64,000 bases of DNA, taken from NCBI GenBank assembly GCA_001770725.1, contig MERU01000001.1:62001-126000 (forward strand), written 5' to 3'. The notes under the pieces are model-generated. The model was not told the DNA's origin, searched no databases, and saw nothing but the letters and a program-made list of their open reading frames with translations. Positions 36,932 to 46,797 of the stretch are shown piece by piece. The position numbers and the translations under genes are program-made. The stretch comes from Burkholderiales bacterium RIFCSPHIGHO2_01_FULL_63_240 (GTDB lineage Bacteria; Pseudomonadota; Gammaproteobacteria; Burkholderiales; Burkholderiaceae_C). The number at the start of each line of letters is the position of its first letter. Position 1 is the first letter of the stretch.

Positions 36932-37750
36932 TCATTCGGGTTCGGCGATCAATTCGTCCACCGAGATCCTGAAACCAGGCCTCAGCCCCAGCCGGGCCTG
37001 AGGCTCGAAGGCATCGACCCGGTCGGTGATCAGGCCGTCCAGGCTCGCCGCCCACAAGGTGTCGGCACGTTCGGCCTCGTTGACCGTGTAGGCCAGCGCT
37101 TTCAGTCCAGCTTCGTGGATCTGCTCGATCCGGCGGTCGCTCAAGAACGCCTGGTGCACGACCAGGGCGCAGCAACCCAACTCGATCGCCTGCTCGACGG
37201 CCTCGGGGATCCACCGATCAATCAGCAGGGCGCGGGGCAAAGCTGGCTGGGCATCGCGCGCGGCACGCAAGGCCTCGATGCTGAAGGAGCTCAACAGGGG
37301 CTTGACTTCGGACGCTGCCCACCACTGGGCAACGCGCTCGGCCACAACGCGACCGGTGCGCTCCTCATCGCCAGGTGAGGGTTTGATCTCCAGGTTGACC
37401 ATCAGGCCCAGGGCTTGCAACCAGCGCGCCAGGCTTTCCAGGCGCAGCAGGGGCTCACCGGCGTGGGCCCGGCCATGCCAGGAGCCCGCGTCCAGCCGTG
37501 ACAAGGCGTCCCAATTGAGCGCACCCGCCAGGCCTTGCCCATTGGTGGTGCGAGCCAATTCGGCATCGTGCAGCAGGAACGGCTCCCCATCGGCACTGAG
37601 CTTGACATCGCACTCGAACATCCCGAAGCCGTGCTCGGCGCCCAGGCGAAAGGCGGCAAGCGTGTTCTCAGGGGCCAGCGTGCCGGCGCCACGGTGGGCG
37701 ATCCAGCAGGGATAAGGCCAGGGGTCGAGGGGGATGTTCGGCGTCGGCAT
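36932..37750 (-). CDS. ugpQ: Glycerophosphodiester phosphodiesterase
   Basis: The 272-residue GDPD-family enzyme hydrolyses deacylated phospholipids to glycerol-3-phosphate and an alcohol. Catalytic landmarks are AHRGAGTLAPENT, FECDVKLSADG, LLHDAELARTTNG and NLEIKP. It has no signal peptide, so it is cytoplasmic like UgpQ. The ATG at 37750 begins MPTPNIPLDPW; upstream in-frame ATGs add 10-14 residues. It is convergent with mpl. Confidence 0.93.
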   Translation of the reverse strand: MPTPNIPLDPWPYPCWIAHRGAGTLAPENTLAAFRLGAEHGFGMFECDVKLSADGEPFLLHDAELARTTNGQGLAGALNWDALSRLDAGSWHGRAHAGEPLLRLESLARWLQALGLMVNLEIKPSPGDEERTGRVVAERVAQWWAASEVKPLLSSFSIEALRAARDAQPALPRALLIDRWIPEAVEQAIELGCCALVVHQAFLSDRRIEQIHEAGLKALAYTVNEAERADTLWAASLDGLITDRVDAFEPQARLGLRPGFRISVDELIAEPE

Positions 37751-37968
37751 GGCATGAGGATAGCCAATCACCTCATGCATGAAACGATCCACAAGGGGGT
37801 GTGAAACGCCCTTTTCCCGGGAAGGGGTGGGTGGGGTGCGTTAACATCTCGCCTCAGGCGCGAAAACCACCCCCTCACCGCAGTGCCTGGGCGGCTTGCG
37901 TCGCCCGGCTCCGTGGCGTTTTCATTCAGGAACCCGGCCAAGACTGGCCTTTCGCGCCCGGCGCCCTC

Positions 37969-40900
37969 ATGAACGCACCCACCGAGCTGACCCACATGAC
38001 CGCCCAGGTTGCCGACGGCCACGCCGACGGCCAACCACGCCTGCGCGAGATCCCTTACAACTACACCTCTTTCTCGGACCGCGAGATCGTCCAGCGACTG
38101 CTGGGCCAGCGTGCCTGGGAGGTGCTCAGCCTGCTGCGCACCGAGCGCCAGACCGGCCGCTCCGCACGCATGCTTTATGAAGTGCTGGGCGACATCTGGG
38201 TGGTGCAGCGCAACCCCTACCTGCAGGACGACCTGCTGAACACGCCCAAGCGACGTGGCCAGTTGATCGATGCCCTGCACCACCGCCTGAGCGAAGTCAA
38301 CAAGCGCCGCACCCCTGGCAGCGACGCCAGCCGCGACAAGCTCGTGGGCGAATTGCTGGAAGCCGCCGGCCAGGCCATCGACCGCTTCGCGCGCGCCTTC
38401 GACCAGATGGCCGCCCTGCGCAAGCGCGCTGCCGAGGCCCTGGGCCACGTCACCCGCGCCGACAACATCAAGTTCGATGGCCTCAGCCGCGTCGCCCACG
38501 TGACCGACGCCACCGACTGGCGCGTCGAATACCCCTTCGTCGTCCTCACGCCGGACACCGAGGAAGAAATGGCGGCCCTGGTCAAGGGCTGCGTCGAGCT
38601 GGGGCTGACCATCATCCCGCGTGGGGGCGGCACCGGCTACACCGGCGGCGCCGTGCCCCTGACCTGGAAGAGCGCGGTCATCAACACCGAAAAGCTCGAA
38701 GCGATGACCGAGGTCGAGCTGGTCGACCTGCCCGGCGTGCAGCACAAGGTGCCCACCGTCTGGACGGGCGCGGGCGTGGTCACCCAGCGCGTGGCCGATG
38801 CGGCCGAGCGCGCGGGTTACGTCTTCGCCGTCGATCCGACCTCGGCAGAAGCCTCGTGTGTGGGCGGCAACGTCGCCATGAACGCAGGCGGCAAGAAGGC
38901 CGTTTTGTGGGGCACCGCGCTCGACAACCTGGCCTCGTGGCGCATGGTCACGCCCAACGCCGAATGGCTGGAAGTGGTCCGCATCAACCACAACCTGGGC
39001 AAGATCCACGACGTCGAGGTCGCCCACTTCGAGCTGCACTACTACGCGGCCGACGGCAAGACGCACCTGCGCACCGAAAAGCTCGACATCCCCGGCCGCG
39101 TCTTCCGCAAGGAAGGCCTGGGCAAGGACGTCACCGACAAGTTCCTGGCGGGCCTGCCCGGCATCCAGAAAGAAGGCTGCGACGGCCTGATCACCAGCTG
39201 CCGCTGGGTGGTGCACCGCATGCCCAAGCACACCCGCACGGTGTGCCTGGAGTTCTTCGGCAACCCGACCCTGTGCGTGCCCTCGATCGTCGAGATCAAG
39301 GACTTCATGTTCGCCGAGATGGCGCAACCGGGCGGCGCCATCCTGGCGGGCCTGGAGCACCTCGACGACCGCTACCTCAAGGCCGTGGGCTACGCGACCA
39401 AGAGCAAGCGCGCCGTGGGCGGCAATGGCCTGCCCAAGATGGTGCTGATCGGCGACATCGTCGGTGACGACGAAGACCGCGTGGCGCGGGCCACCAGCGA
39501 GGTCATCCGCCTGGCCAACGGCCGCAACGGCGAAGGCTTCGTGGCCGTCAGCGCCGACGCCCGCAAGAAGTTCTGGGCCGACCGCAAGCGCACCGCCGCG
39601 ATTGCCAAGCACACCAACGCCTTCAAGGTCAACGAAGACGTGGTGATCCCGCTGCCGCGCATGGGCGAGTACACCCTGGGCATCGAGCGCATCAACATCG
39701 AGCTCTCGCTGCGCAACAAGCTGGCCCTGCTGGACGCCTTCGACGCCTTCTTCAAGGGCGGCAACGCGGCCATCGCGGCCTTCATGGGCAAGGCGGACGA
39801 CCCGTCGGAGCTGCCCAGCGACGAGCAACTCACCGAGAAGGTGCAAGCCGCTCAAACGCTGCTGGCCCAGGTGCGCGCGCGCTGGGGCTTCCTGTACCAG
39901 CACCTCGACACCCCGCTGGCCGACGTCAGCGGCGACCTGGTGGCGCTGGGCTACACCCAGCACCAGGACGGCACCTACGTGCCCGACGAAATCACCACCG
40001 GCCGCGACACCGTCTTCAACCTGCTGCAGACGTGGTCCATCCGCGCCGGCTGGAAGAAGGAAGTGCGCGAGCCGCTGTCCAAGGTCTTCAACGGCGGCGC
40101 GCTCAGCCCCGTGATCGAGGAACTCAAGCGCATCCACAAGCAGGTGCTGCGCGGCCGCGTGTGGGTGGCCCTGCACATGCACGCCGGCGACGGCAACGTG
40201 CACACCAACATCCCGGTCAACTCCGACAACTACGAGATGCTGCAGACGGCCCACGAAGCCGTGGCCCGCATCATGAAGCTGGCGCGCGCGCTCGACGGGG
40301 TCATCTCGGGTGAGCACGGCATCGGCATCACCAAGCTCGAGTTCCTGACCGACGAAGAGATCGCCAACTTCACGGCCTACAAGCTCAAGGTCGACCCCGA
40401 AGGCCGCTTCAACAAGGGCAAGCTGCTGCGCGGCGCGGCCCTGAAGGCCCTCGGCGACGACGTGCACGCCGCCGACCTGACCGAGGCCTACACGCCCTCG
40501 TTCGGCCTGATGGGGCACGAGTCCCTGATCATGCAGCAGTCGGACATCGGCGACATCGCCGCGTCGGTCAAGGACTGCCTGCGCTGCGGCAAGTGCAAAC
40601 CGGTGTGCGCCACCCACGTGCCGCGCGCCAACCTGCTCTACAGCCCGCGCAACAAGATCCTGGCCACCTCGCTGCTGGTCGAGGCCTTCCTGTACGAAGA
40701 GCAGACGCGCCGCGGCGTGTCCATCCAGCACTGGTCCGAGTTCGAGGACGTGGCCGACCACTGCACGGTCTGCCACAAGTGCCTGACGCCCTGCCCGGTC
40801 AAGATCGACTTCGGCGACGTGTCGATGAACATGCGCAACCTGCTGACCAAGATGGGCAAGAAGAGCTTCCGCCCCGCTGGTGCAGCCGGCATGGCCATGC

Positions 40901-41988
40901 TCAACAGCAACAACCCGCAGACCATCAAGATCATCCGCACGGCCCTGGTGGACGTGGCCATGCCGCTGCAGCGCGTGGCCAACGACGTGATGAAGGTGGT
41001 GGCCCGCAAGCAGACCGACGCGCCGCCCGCCACGGTGGGCCGGGCCCCGCTCAAGCAGGAAATCATCCACTTCATCAACAAGAAGATGCCGGGTGGCCTG
41101 CCCAAGAAGACCGCGCGCGCCTTGCTGGACATCGAGGACAAGGACTACGTCCCCATCATCCGCGACCCGAAGGCCACCACGGCCGACACCGAGGCGGTGT
41201 TCTACTTCCCCGGCTGCGGCTCGGAGCGCCTGTTCAGCCAGGTGGGCCTGGCCACGCAGGCCATGCTCTGGCACGCCGGCGTGCAGACCGTGCTGCCGCC
41301 GGGCTACCTGTGCTGCGGCTACCCGCAGCGCGGCTCGGGCCAGTTCGACAAGGCCGAGAAGATGATCACCGACAACCGGGTGCTGTTCCACCGCGTGGCC
41401 AACACGCTGAACTACCTGGACATCAAAACGGTGGTGGTCAGCTGCGGCACCTGCTATGACCAGCTGCAGGGCTACCAGTTCGACAAGATCTTCCCGGGCT
41501 GCCGCATCATCGACATCCACGAGTACCTGCTGGAAAAGGGCATCACGCTCAAGGGCAAGGACGCGTTCCTGTACCACGACCCCTGCCACACGCCCATGAA
41601 GCTGCAGGACCCGATGAAGACCGTCAAGGCCCTGGTGGGCGACGGCGTCATCAAGTCCGATCGCTGCTGCGGCGAAGCCGGCACGCTGGCCGTCAGTCGC
41701 CCGGACATCTCCACGCAGATCCGCTTTCGCAAGGAAGAAGAGATCCGCAAGGGCGAAGCCGAGCTGCGTGGCCAGGGCCTGCTGGGCCCCAAGGACAACG
41801 TCAAGATCCTGACCTCGTGCCCGGCCTGCCTGCAGGGCCTGAGCCGCTACACCGAAGACACCGCCAGCGGCCTGCTCGAGGCCGACTACATCGTCGTCGA
41901 GATGGCCCGCCAGATCCTGGGCGAGAACTGGATGCGCGAGTACGTCGACCGGGCGAACACGGGTGGCATCGAAAGAGTCCTGGTGTGA
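37969..41988 (+). CDS. Giant DUF3683/FAD-linked oxidase/4Fe-4S/CCG oxidoreductase
   Basis: The 1339-residue protein joins units that are separate subunits elsewhere. An N-terminal DUF3683-type region (about 20-90) precedes a GlcD-like FAD domain with [16 protein letters not shown] (about 205-220) and the FAD-oxidase C-terminal part with [12 protein letters not shown] and SGEHGIG. Then come two 4Fe-4S motifs, [11 protein letters not shown] (from Cys870) and [12 protein letters not shown] (near 932), and two CCG domains with [21 protein letters not shown] and SCPACLQG. It probably oxidises a 2-hydroxy acid such as D-lactate, glycolate or D-2-hydroxyglutarate. The ATG at 37969 excludes 56 unlikely residues. 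Confidence 0.9.
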   Translation: MNAPTELTHMTAQVADGHADGQPRLREIPYNYTSFSDREIVQRLLGQRAWEVLSLLRTERQTGRSARMLYEVLGDIWVVQRNPYLQDDLLNTPKRRGQLIDALHHRLSEVNKRRTPGSDASRDKLVGELLEAAGQAIDRFARAFDQMAALRKRAAEALGHVTRADNIKFDGLSRVAHVTDATDWRVEYPFVVLTPDTEEEMAALVKGCVELGLTIIPRGGGTGYTGGAVPLTWKSAVINTEKLEAMTEVELVDLPGVQHKVPTVWTGAGVVTQRVADAAERAGYVFAVDPTSAEASCVGGNVAMNAGGKKAVLWGTALDNLASWRMVTPNAEWLEVVRINHNLGKIHDVEVAHFELHYYAADGKTHLRTEKLDIPGRVFRKEGLGKDVTDKFLAGLPGIQKEGCDGLITSCRWVVHRMPKHTRTVCLEFFGNPTLCVPSIVEIKDFMFAEMAQPGGAILAGLEHLDDRYLKAVGYATKSKRAVGGNGLPKMVLIGDIVGDDEDRVARATSEVIRLANGRNGEGFVAVSADARKKFWADRKRTAAIAKHTNAFKVNEDVVIPLPRMGEYTLGIERINIELSLRNKLALLDAFDAFFKGGNAAIAAFMGKADDPSELPSDEQLTEKVQAAQTLLAQVRARWGFLYQHLDTPLADVSGDLVALGYTQHQDGTYVPDEITTGRDTVFNLLQTWSIRAGWKKEVREPLSKVFNGGALSPVIEELKRIHKQVLRGRVWVALHMHAGDGNVHTNIPVNSDNYEMLQTAHEAVARIMKLARALDGVISGEHGIGITKLEFLTDEEIANFTAYKLKVDPEGRFNKGKLLRGAALKALGDDVHAADLTEAYTPSFGLMGHESLIMQQSDIGDIAASVKDCLRCGKCKPVCATHVPRANLLYSPRNKILATSLLVEAFLYEEQTRRGVSIQHWSEFEDVADHCTVCHKCLTPCPVKIDFGDVSMNMRNLLTKMGKKSFRPAGAAGMAMLNSNNPQTIKIIRTALVDVAMPLQRVANDVMKVVARKQTDAPPATVGRAPLKQEIIHFINKKMPGGLPKKTARALLDIEDKDYVPIIRDPKATTADTEAVFYFPGCGSERLFSQVGLATQAMLWHAGVQTVLPPGYLCCGYPQRGSGQFDKAEKMITDNRVLFHRVANTLNYLDIKTVVVSCGTCYDQLQGYQFDKIFPGCRIIDIHEYLLEKGITLKGKDAFLYHDPCHTPMKLQDPMKTVKALVGDGVIKSDRCCGEAGTLAVSRPDISTQIRFRKEEEIRKGEAELRGQGLLGPKDNVKILTSCPACLQGLSRYTEDTASGLLEADYIVVEMARQILGENWMREYVDRANTGGIERVLV

Positions 41989-41993
41989 GCGCG

Positions 41994-42416
41994 ATGGCCG
42001 GTTGTGAACTGTGCGAACAGGAAGGCGGCATCCCCGTCTTCCGCAACGAGGCCCTGCGCGTGATCCGCGCGCAGGATGCCGACCACCCGGCCTTCTACCG
42101 CGTGATCTGGAACGCGCACGTGGCCGAGTGGACCGACCTGCCGCCACCCGAGCGCAGCCGCATCATGCAAGCCGTGGCCAAGGTGGAAGGCGTGCTGCGC
42201 GAGAGCTTGAAGCCCACCAAGGTCAACCTGGCCAGCCTGGGCAACGTGGTCCCGCACCTGCACTGGCACGTCATCGCCCGCTTCGACTGGGATGCCCGCT
42301 GGCCTGCGCCGGTGTGGGCCCCCAAACAGCGCGAGGTGGCCGACGCCGAGTCCCGTCTGTCGCTGCCCTTGACCCAGCTCGACAGCCTGGTGGCCCAGGC
42401 GCTCGCGGCAGGCTGA
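41994..42416 (+). CDS. HIT-family protein
   Basis: The 140-residue protein has the histidine triad HLHWHVIAR at the expected place, with NLASLGNVVPHLH before it. HIT proteins hydrolyse or transfer nucleotide phosphoramidates and similar bonds. An N-terminal CELCEQEGG could bind a metal. The frame also allows a GTG at 41985 overlapping the previous stop (GTGA) with AAAGAG upstream, so coupled translation from there is possible. Confidence 0.9.
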   Translation: MAGCELCEQEGGIPVFRNEALRVIRAQDADHPAFYRVIWNAHVAEWTDLPPPERSRIMQAVAKVEGVLRESLKPTKVNLASLGNVVPHLHWHVIARFDWDARWPAPVWAPKQREVADAESRLSLPLTQLDSLVAQALAAG

Positions 42417-42478
42417 GCTCGCCCACGGCCGCAGGCGCCCCAGCCCCACGCCTCACCTCAGGTGCCCACTGTCGCCCC

Positions 42479-43123
42479 TCAGGCAGCCCCTTCAACGGGG
42501 TTCGCGCCCGCCGACTGCATCAAATGCAGCTCCATCCGCACGTAATGGCTCACCATGTGGGCCAGGCCATCGACCAACTCATCGTAAGAAATGGGCGGGT
42601 TCGGATCGGACAGGTGCCGGATAACGGTGAACATGCCCGCGTTCACGAAGATGTAGCTCATGGCCGCGAAGCGCTGCATGCGGGCGTACTGCGGGTTGTG
42701 CAGCAGGTACTGCACGATGATGTCGCCCAGCAGGCGTGAGATCTCCGTCAAGTCGAGACGGAAATCGGCGTTGAACACCACGCGGGCATAGCGCAGGTAA
42801 CGCTGCTCGTCGCGCAGCAGCAAGGCCTGCACCTCGTAGAGCAGCGTCGGGATGGCCTGCGTCAGCGGGGTGCGCACGATTTTCGGCGTCAGGGGCTGCA
42901 AGGTGCTCACCAGGTCGCGAACGAAGCGCTCCTGCATGGCGGCGTAAATCGCCTCCTTGTTGCGGAAGTACTCGTAGAGCGAGCCCACGCTGACGCCAGC
43001 GATGTCCGCGATGTGGGTGGTGGTGGTGCCGGCCAGGCCGTGCCTGCCCAGGCAGATGTAGCCCGCGTCCAGGATGGACTCGACCGTGGACCTGGCTCGC
43101 TGCTGACGGGGAATGCGGGGCAT
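42479..43123 (-). CDS. TetR/AcrR-family transcriptional regulator
   Basis: The 214-residue protein has an N-terminal TetR helix-turn-helix (ILDAGYICLGRHGLAGTTTTHIADIAGVSVGSLYEYFRNKEA, identified by HIADIAGVSVGSLYEYF) and an all-helical ligand domain. It is divergent from the diiron-like gene at 43228, and a perfect palindrome lies between them, so it probably represses both. The ligand is unknown; a fatty acid or hydrocarbon is a guess from family and neighbour. Confidence 0.93.
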   Translation of the reverse strand: MPRIPRQQRARSTVESILDAGYICLGRHGLAGTTTTHIADIAGVSVGSLYEYFRNKEAIYAAMQERFVRDLVSTLQPLTPKIVRTPLTQAIPTLLYEVQALLLRDEQRYLRYARVVFNADFRLDLTEISRLLGDIIVQYLLHNPQYARMQRFAAMSYIFVNAGMFTVIRHLSDPNPPISYDELVDGLAHMVSHYVRMELHLMQSAGANPVEGAA

Positions 43124-43138
43124 GGCTGGCGTGAAAGG

Positions 43139-43169
43139 ATCCGAATTGAATCCGAATGAACATTCGGAT
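43139..43169. promoter_or_regulatory. Operator: perfect palindrome plus an extra half-site
   Basis: ATCCGAATG (43150-43158), AA, CATTCGGAT (43161-43169) is a perfect 20-base palindrome. A further direct half-site ATCCGAATTGA occupies 43139-43149, giving three ATCCGAAT-like units. The palindrome lies 27 bases before the TetR start and 59 before the divergent gene, where a TetR dimer would block both promoters. Confidence 0.75.
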
Positions 43170-43227
43170 CAAACTGTCGCCAATTATCGTGCACGTCAAG
43201 CAAGCGTGCCATTTGAGGAGACCTCGC

Positions 43228-44112
43228 ATGACCGACACCACCGCAGCCCGCCCACTGACCGGCGCCCACGTGGGCATCCCGCCCCGTCACATCGACTTTC
43301 GCTTCCCGCAGGCATCGCAGCGCTACTTCTTCTACGATCAGAACCCGCTGGCCAGCTTGATGTTCGTGGTCTTCTCGGGCATCTTCCCGCCGGGCGAGCG
43401 CTTCTTCATGGAGTCGGTGCGCCACTTCCGCGACCGCATCACCGACCCGGTGCTCAAGGCCCAGGTGTCGGGTTTCATGGGGCAAGAGGCCCTCCATGGC
43501 CGCGAGCACGACCGCCTCAACGACTTGTTCCGCGAGCGCGGCCTGGATGTGGACCTGCCCGCCCGCTACGTGCGTTTCGGCCTGCGCCAGCTCGAGCGCT
43601 TCTCGCCGCGACTGCAGCTGGCGTGCACGACCATGATGGAGCACTTCACCGCCCACTTGGCCGAGGTCTGGCTGACCGACGAGGCTTTGGCCAGGTCTTC
43701 GGATCCAGAGATGCTCCAGCTCTGGTACTGGCATGCGCTCGAGGAGCTCGAGCACAAGTCGGTGGCCTACGACGTCTTTGAACTCATCGGTGGCACCCAG
43801 CGCGAGCGCAAGCAAGCCGGCTGGCTGGTCGGCGTCTTCGTGATGCTGCCCGTGGTGGCCAGCTGGATCCACCTGCTGATCAAGGAGGGGCAGCTGTTCA
43901 ACCTGAAGGAGAACCGTCGGGGCTTGCGAGCGCTGTTCGGGCGCGGTGCGTTGATCAGCTCGGTGCTGCGCCACATGCCCAAGTTCTGGCGCCGCAAGTT
44001 CCACCCGCGGCAGCAGGCCACGCAGGCACTGGAAGAAGCATGGCGAGCCCGGTTGTTCGGGCCCGAAGGCGAGCTGCGCGACGTCTACCGCAACCCGAAG
44101 TCTGTACACTGA
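43228..44112 (+). CDS. Metal-dependent hydrolase-like protein (PF10118 type), ferritin-like diiron pattern
   Basis: The 294-residue helical protein belongs to the family annotated as predicted metal-dependent hydrolase. Spaced acidic and histidine residues recur: GQEALHGREHDRLN, MMEHFTAHL, WYWHALEELEHKSVAYDVF. The E-x2-H-type spacing in several helices resembles ferritin-like diiron oxygenases. One hydrophobic helix (LVGVFVMLPVVASWIHLL) may touch the membrane. GAGGAG seven bases before the ATG at 43228 decides the start over one at 43156. Its substrate is unknown; control by the divergent TetR is inferred from the palindrome. Confidence 0.85.
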   Translation: MTDTTAARPLTGAHVGIPPRHIDFRFPQASQRYFFYDQNPLASLMFVVFSGIFPPGERFFMESVRHFRDRITDPVLKAQVSGFMGQEALHGREHDRLNDLFRERGLDVDLPARYVRFGLRQLERFSPRLQLACTTMMEHFTAHLAEVWLTDEALARSSDPEMLQLWYWHALEELEHKSVAYDVFELIGGTQRERKQAGWLVGVFVMLPVVASWIHLLIKEGQLFNLKENRRGLRALFGRGALISSVLRHMPKFWRRKFHPRQQATQALEEAWRARLFGPEGELRDVYRNPKSVH

Positions 44113-44160
44113 GCAGATGGCAGTTGGGGCGGCAAGGCGCAAGCCTTGATGCAGGGCGAC

Positions 44161-45687
44161 TCAACGCAGACGGAAACGCCTCACCACCTCGGCCAGCGTT
44201 TCGGCCTGGCTCTTGAGGTGCTCGGCCGCCGCGGCCGACTCCTCCACCAGCGCGGCATTTTGCTGCGTCATCTGGTCGAGCTTGCCCACGGCCTGGCTGA
44301 CCAGCCCGATGCCATCGGACTCCTGCTCGGCCGCCTGCGTGATCTCGCGGATGATCTGCGTCACGCGCTCGACGCCTTCGACGATGCCCTGCATGGAAGC
44401 GCCCGCTTCCTGCACCAGCTTCGAGCCGACCTCGACCCTCTCTGTCGAGGAACCGATCAGGCCCTTGATTTCACGTGCGGCGTTGGCGCTGCGCTGAGCC
44501 AGCGAGCGCACCTCGCCAGCCACCACGGCGAACCCCCGCCCCTGCTCTCCAGCGCGAGCGGCTTCCACCGCGGCGTTGAGCGCCAGGATGTTGGTCTGAA
44601 AAGCTATGCCGTCGATCACACCGATGATTTCGTTGATCTTGCGCGAAGCGGCGTCGATCTCGCTCATGTTGCTCACCACCTGCTGCATCACCTCGCCGCC
44701 CTGACGCGCGGCGTGGGTGGCGCTGGCCGCCAGCTCGTTGGCCGAGCGAGCCGACTCGGCGGTGTGGCGCACGGTGCTGGTGAGCTGCTCCATCGAGGAG
44801 GCGGTTTCCTGCAGGCTGGACGCCGTGTGTTCGGTGCGCTGGCTGAGGTCCTGGTTGCCAGCGGCGATTTCGGTGGAGGCCGTTTCGATCGACTGGGCGG
44901 CCTGCTGCACCACGGTCATCGACGAGGACAGCTCGGCGACCATGCGCTGCAGGCCCTCCATGAGCTGCCCGATCTCGTCCTGCGTGCGTGCCGAGAGGTC
45001 GGTGTCGAAGCGACCCGCGGCCACCGCGTTCGACGCATCGACCGCACGACTGAGGTCGGAGGTCACCTGCCCTTGCAGGCGCCAGGCGTAGGCCAGCGCA
45101 GCCACACCCGCGAGCACGCCCATCACCGACAGGATGATGCTGGTGCGCAAGGCCGAAGCCTCCAGTGCCAGGACGGTCTCATCGGCCGCAGCACGGACCT
45201 GAGCTTCGAGCTGATCGAGGCTGGCCTTGACGGCCTTGAAATCGGCATCGGCGGTCTGCAGGGCCGCGATGCCGGTGTTGGGGTCGATGGTGGAGAGGTC
45301 GATCGCCGAGTCGGCTGACTTCGCGTACTTGCCCAAGGCCTGATCGAACTGCTGGTAAGCGGGCGAGGAACGCACCGGCGCCGACACGCTGCCCTCGACG
45401 CCCTGCCTGACCTGTGCCGTGGCACGGGGCACGGCCTCGCGTCGGGCCTTGATCTGGGCGTCATCGAGCGAGCCGATGATGGTGACCGTTCGGTACATGT
45501 CGACGTGCGCATCGCTGAGCACATCGACCACGTTGCCGATGTTGGTCTGCCGCGTGATCGCGTCTTCATAGCTGACATGACTTTGCTCACGGAAGTGAGC
45601 CATGACAGCCAGGTAGCCGCCCAGGGCCAGCAGCAAAACGCCACTGACCAGGGCCGGCGCCATCATCAGCTTGGCGCGGAGTTTCAT
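44161..45687 (-). CDS. Methyl-accepting chemotaxis protein
   Basis: The 508-residue receptor has transmembrane helices near 10-31 and 185-205, a four-helix-bundle type periplasmic sensor between them, a HAMP domain (DLSRAVDASNAVAAGRFDTDL, about 210-260) and a signalling domain with the hairpin GEQGRGFAVVAGEVRSLAQRSA. It ends RRFRLR without a CheR-tethering pentapeptide. It is the last gene of the che cluster, 47 bases after the Cache protein. AAGGAC precedes the ATG. Confidence 0.95.
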   Translation of the reverse strand: MKLRAKLMMAPALVSGVLLLALGGYLAVMAHFREQSHVSYEDAITRQTNIGNVVDVLSDAHVDMYRTVTIIGSLDDAQIKARREAVPRATAQVRQGVEGSVSAPVRSSPAYQQFDQALGKYAKSADSAIDLSTIDPNTGIAALQTADADFKAVKASLDQLEAQVRAAADETVLALEASALRTSIILSVMGVLAGVAALAYAWRLQGQVTSDLSRAVDASNAVAAGRFDTDLSARTQDEIGQLMEGLQRMVAELSSSMTVVQQAAQSIETASTEIAAGNQDLSQRTEHTASSLQETASSMEQLTSTVRHTAESARSANELAASATHAARQGGEVMQQVVSNMSEIDAASRKINEIIGVIDGIAFQTNILALNAAVEAARAGEQGRGFAVVAGEVRSLAQRSANAAREIKGLIGSSTERVEVGSKLVQEAGASMQGIVEGVERVTQIIREITQAAEQESDGIGLVSQAVGKLDQMTQQNAALVEESAAAAEHLKSQAETLAEVVRRFRLR

Positions 45688-45734
45688 GGGTCGTCCTTCG
45701 GACCCGATGGGCCCGCATCCGGGAGCGGATCAGG

Positions 45735-46202
45735 TCATTTGTAGATGCCGCCGCAGACCACGGTGTCGTCGAGCTTCTCGCAGTACATCTGCTTGGGCTC
45801 GATTTTCTTGGTCTCGGGGTTGGTGAACTTGTAGTCCTGCCAGAAGGTGCCCTGCGACTTGGCCATGTCGACACGCTCCTTGACGAAGAGCTTGCCGTCG
45901 ATGTCCTTCAACTCGATCAGGTTCTTGCCGATCATCTTGGCATTGGCGCCGTGCGCGTGCACCGTGCCATCGAGGCCGTAGACGACCAGGTAGAGGTCTT
46001 CCTTGTGCCAGGTCGCATTGGCCTTGTCGCTGAACTCGGCGTAGGCCTTTTCCTTGCCAGCCGACTTCACATGGGCCACGCCCTTTTTGACCATGCCCAC
46101 GGCATCGTCTTTGGTGGCACCGCCTTCGGCGGCCCAGACTGCGTTCGAGAGACCTGCGGTCGCGATCAGGGCGGCGACCATCCACTTGGCGTTCGTCTTC
46201 AT
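45735..46202 (-). CDS. Periplasmic single Cache-domain protein
   Basis: The 155-residue protein has a signal peptide ending near AVWA and one sCache_2-like sensor domain, with LYLVVYGLDGTVHAHGAN and GKNLIELKDIDGK in the order seen in receptor sensor domains. It has no transmembrane helix after the signal peptide and no signalling domain. Two cysteines near the end (MYCEK, VVCGG) could form a disulfide. Because it lies between cheW and an MCP, it may be a soluble ligand-binding partner of that MCP. The ligand is unknown. Confidence 0.85.
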   Translation of the reverse strand: MKTNAKWMVAALIATAGLSNAVWAAEGGATKDDAVGMVKKGVAHVKSAGKEKAYAEFSDKANATWHKEDLYLVVYGLDGTVHAHGANAKMIGKNLIELKDIDGKLFVKERVDMAKSQGTFWQDYKFTNPETKKIEPKQMYCEKLDDTVVCGGIYK

Positions 46203-46286
46203 CAGGTTTTCCTCAGCAAGGTGGCATCGAAGACACCGGTCGGCGACCGGGCCCCGACAGAATCAGCCTGTCTCTGCTCAACTGCT

Positions 46287-46763
46287 TCAGTCGATCAGGC
46301 ACATGTCCTGGCTCATCAACATGCTCTCGATGTCCAGGAGAATGACCATGCGGTCGCCGATCTGGGCCAGCCCACGGATGTAGGCGGCGTCGATCGCAGA
46401 GTTCATTTCCGGTGCCGGTCGAACCGCATCGGATGGAATTTCCATCACATCGCTGACGGAGTCAACCACCGCGCCAATGGTGCGCTGGCCGATGTGCAGA
46501 ACGATGGAGACCGTGAAGGCGTTGTATTCGGCCGATGCGCAGCCGAAGCGCAGGCGCAAATCGACGATCGGCACGATCGTGCCGCGCAGGTTCAGCACAC
46601 CCTTGAGGAAGTGCGGCGCGTTGGCGATGCGTGTCGGGTTCTCGTAACCGCGGATTTCCTGCACCTTCAGGATGTCGATGCCGTATTCCTCGTCACCGAG
46701 GCGGAAGGTGAGGTACTCGCGCGCCAGTTCGGTCTGCACGTCCAGTTTTTCCATCATGCCCAT
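46287..46763 (-). CDS. cheW: Chemotaxis adaptor CheW
   Basis: The 158-residue CheW links the MCP to CheA. It shows YLTFRLGDEEYGIDILKVQEIRG-like sequence (seen as EEYGIDILKVQEIRG), the conserved NLRGTIVPIVDLR and the C-terminal GDRMVILLDIE strand. AAGGAG six bases before the ATG supports the start. It lies 34 bases after cheA. Confidence 0.96.
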   Translation of the reverse strand: MGMMEKLDVQTELAREYLTFRLGDEEYGIDILKVQEIRGYENPTRIANAPHFLKGVLNLRGTIVPIVDLRLRFGCASAEYNAFTVSIVLHIGQRTIGAVVDSVSDVMEIPSDAVRPAPEMNSAIDAAYIRGLAQIGDRMVILLDIESMLMSQDMCLID

Positions 46764-46797
46764 GCTGTTCTCCTTGAGCCCTTGGCTGCCTTGATCG

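Noticed and set aside
37768-42147. A 1459-codon minus-strand open frame opposite the FAD/Fe-S oxidoreductase
   Set aside because: The plus strand has unmistakable catalytic and Fe-S motifs; the antisense frame is His/Val/Gly-rich filler caused by codon bias.
46232-46252. CCGGTC-GGC-GACCGG hairpin after the cheW gene
   Set aside because: Short stem and no T-run on either strand; not enough to call a terminator or operator.
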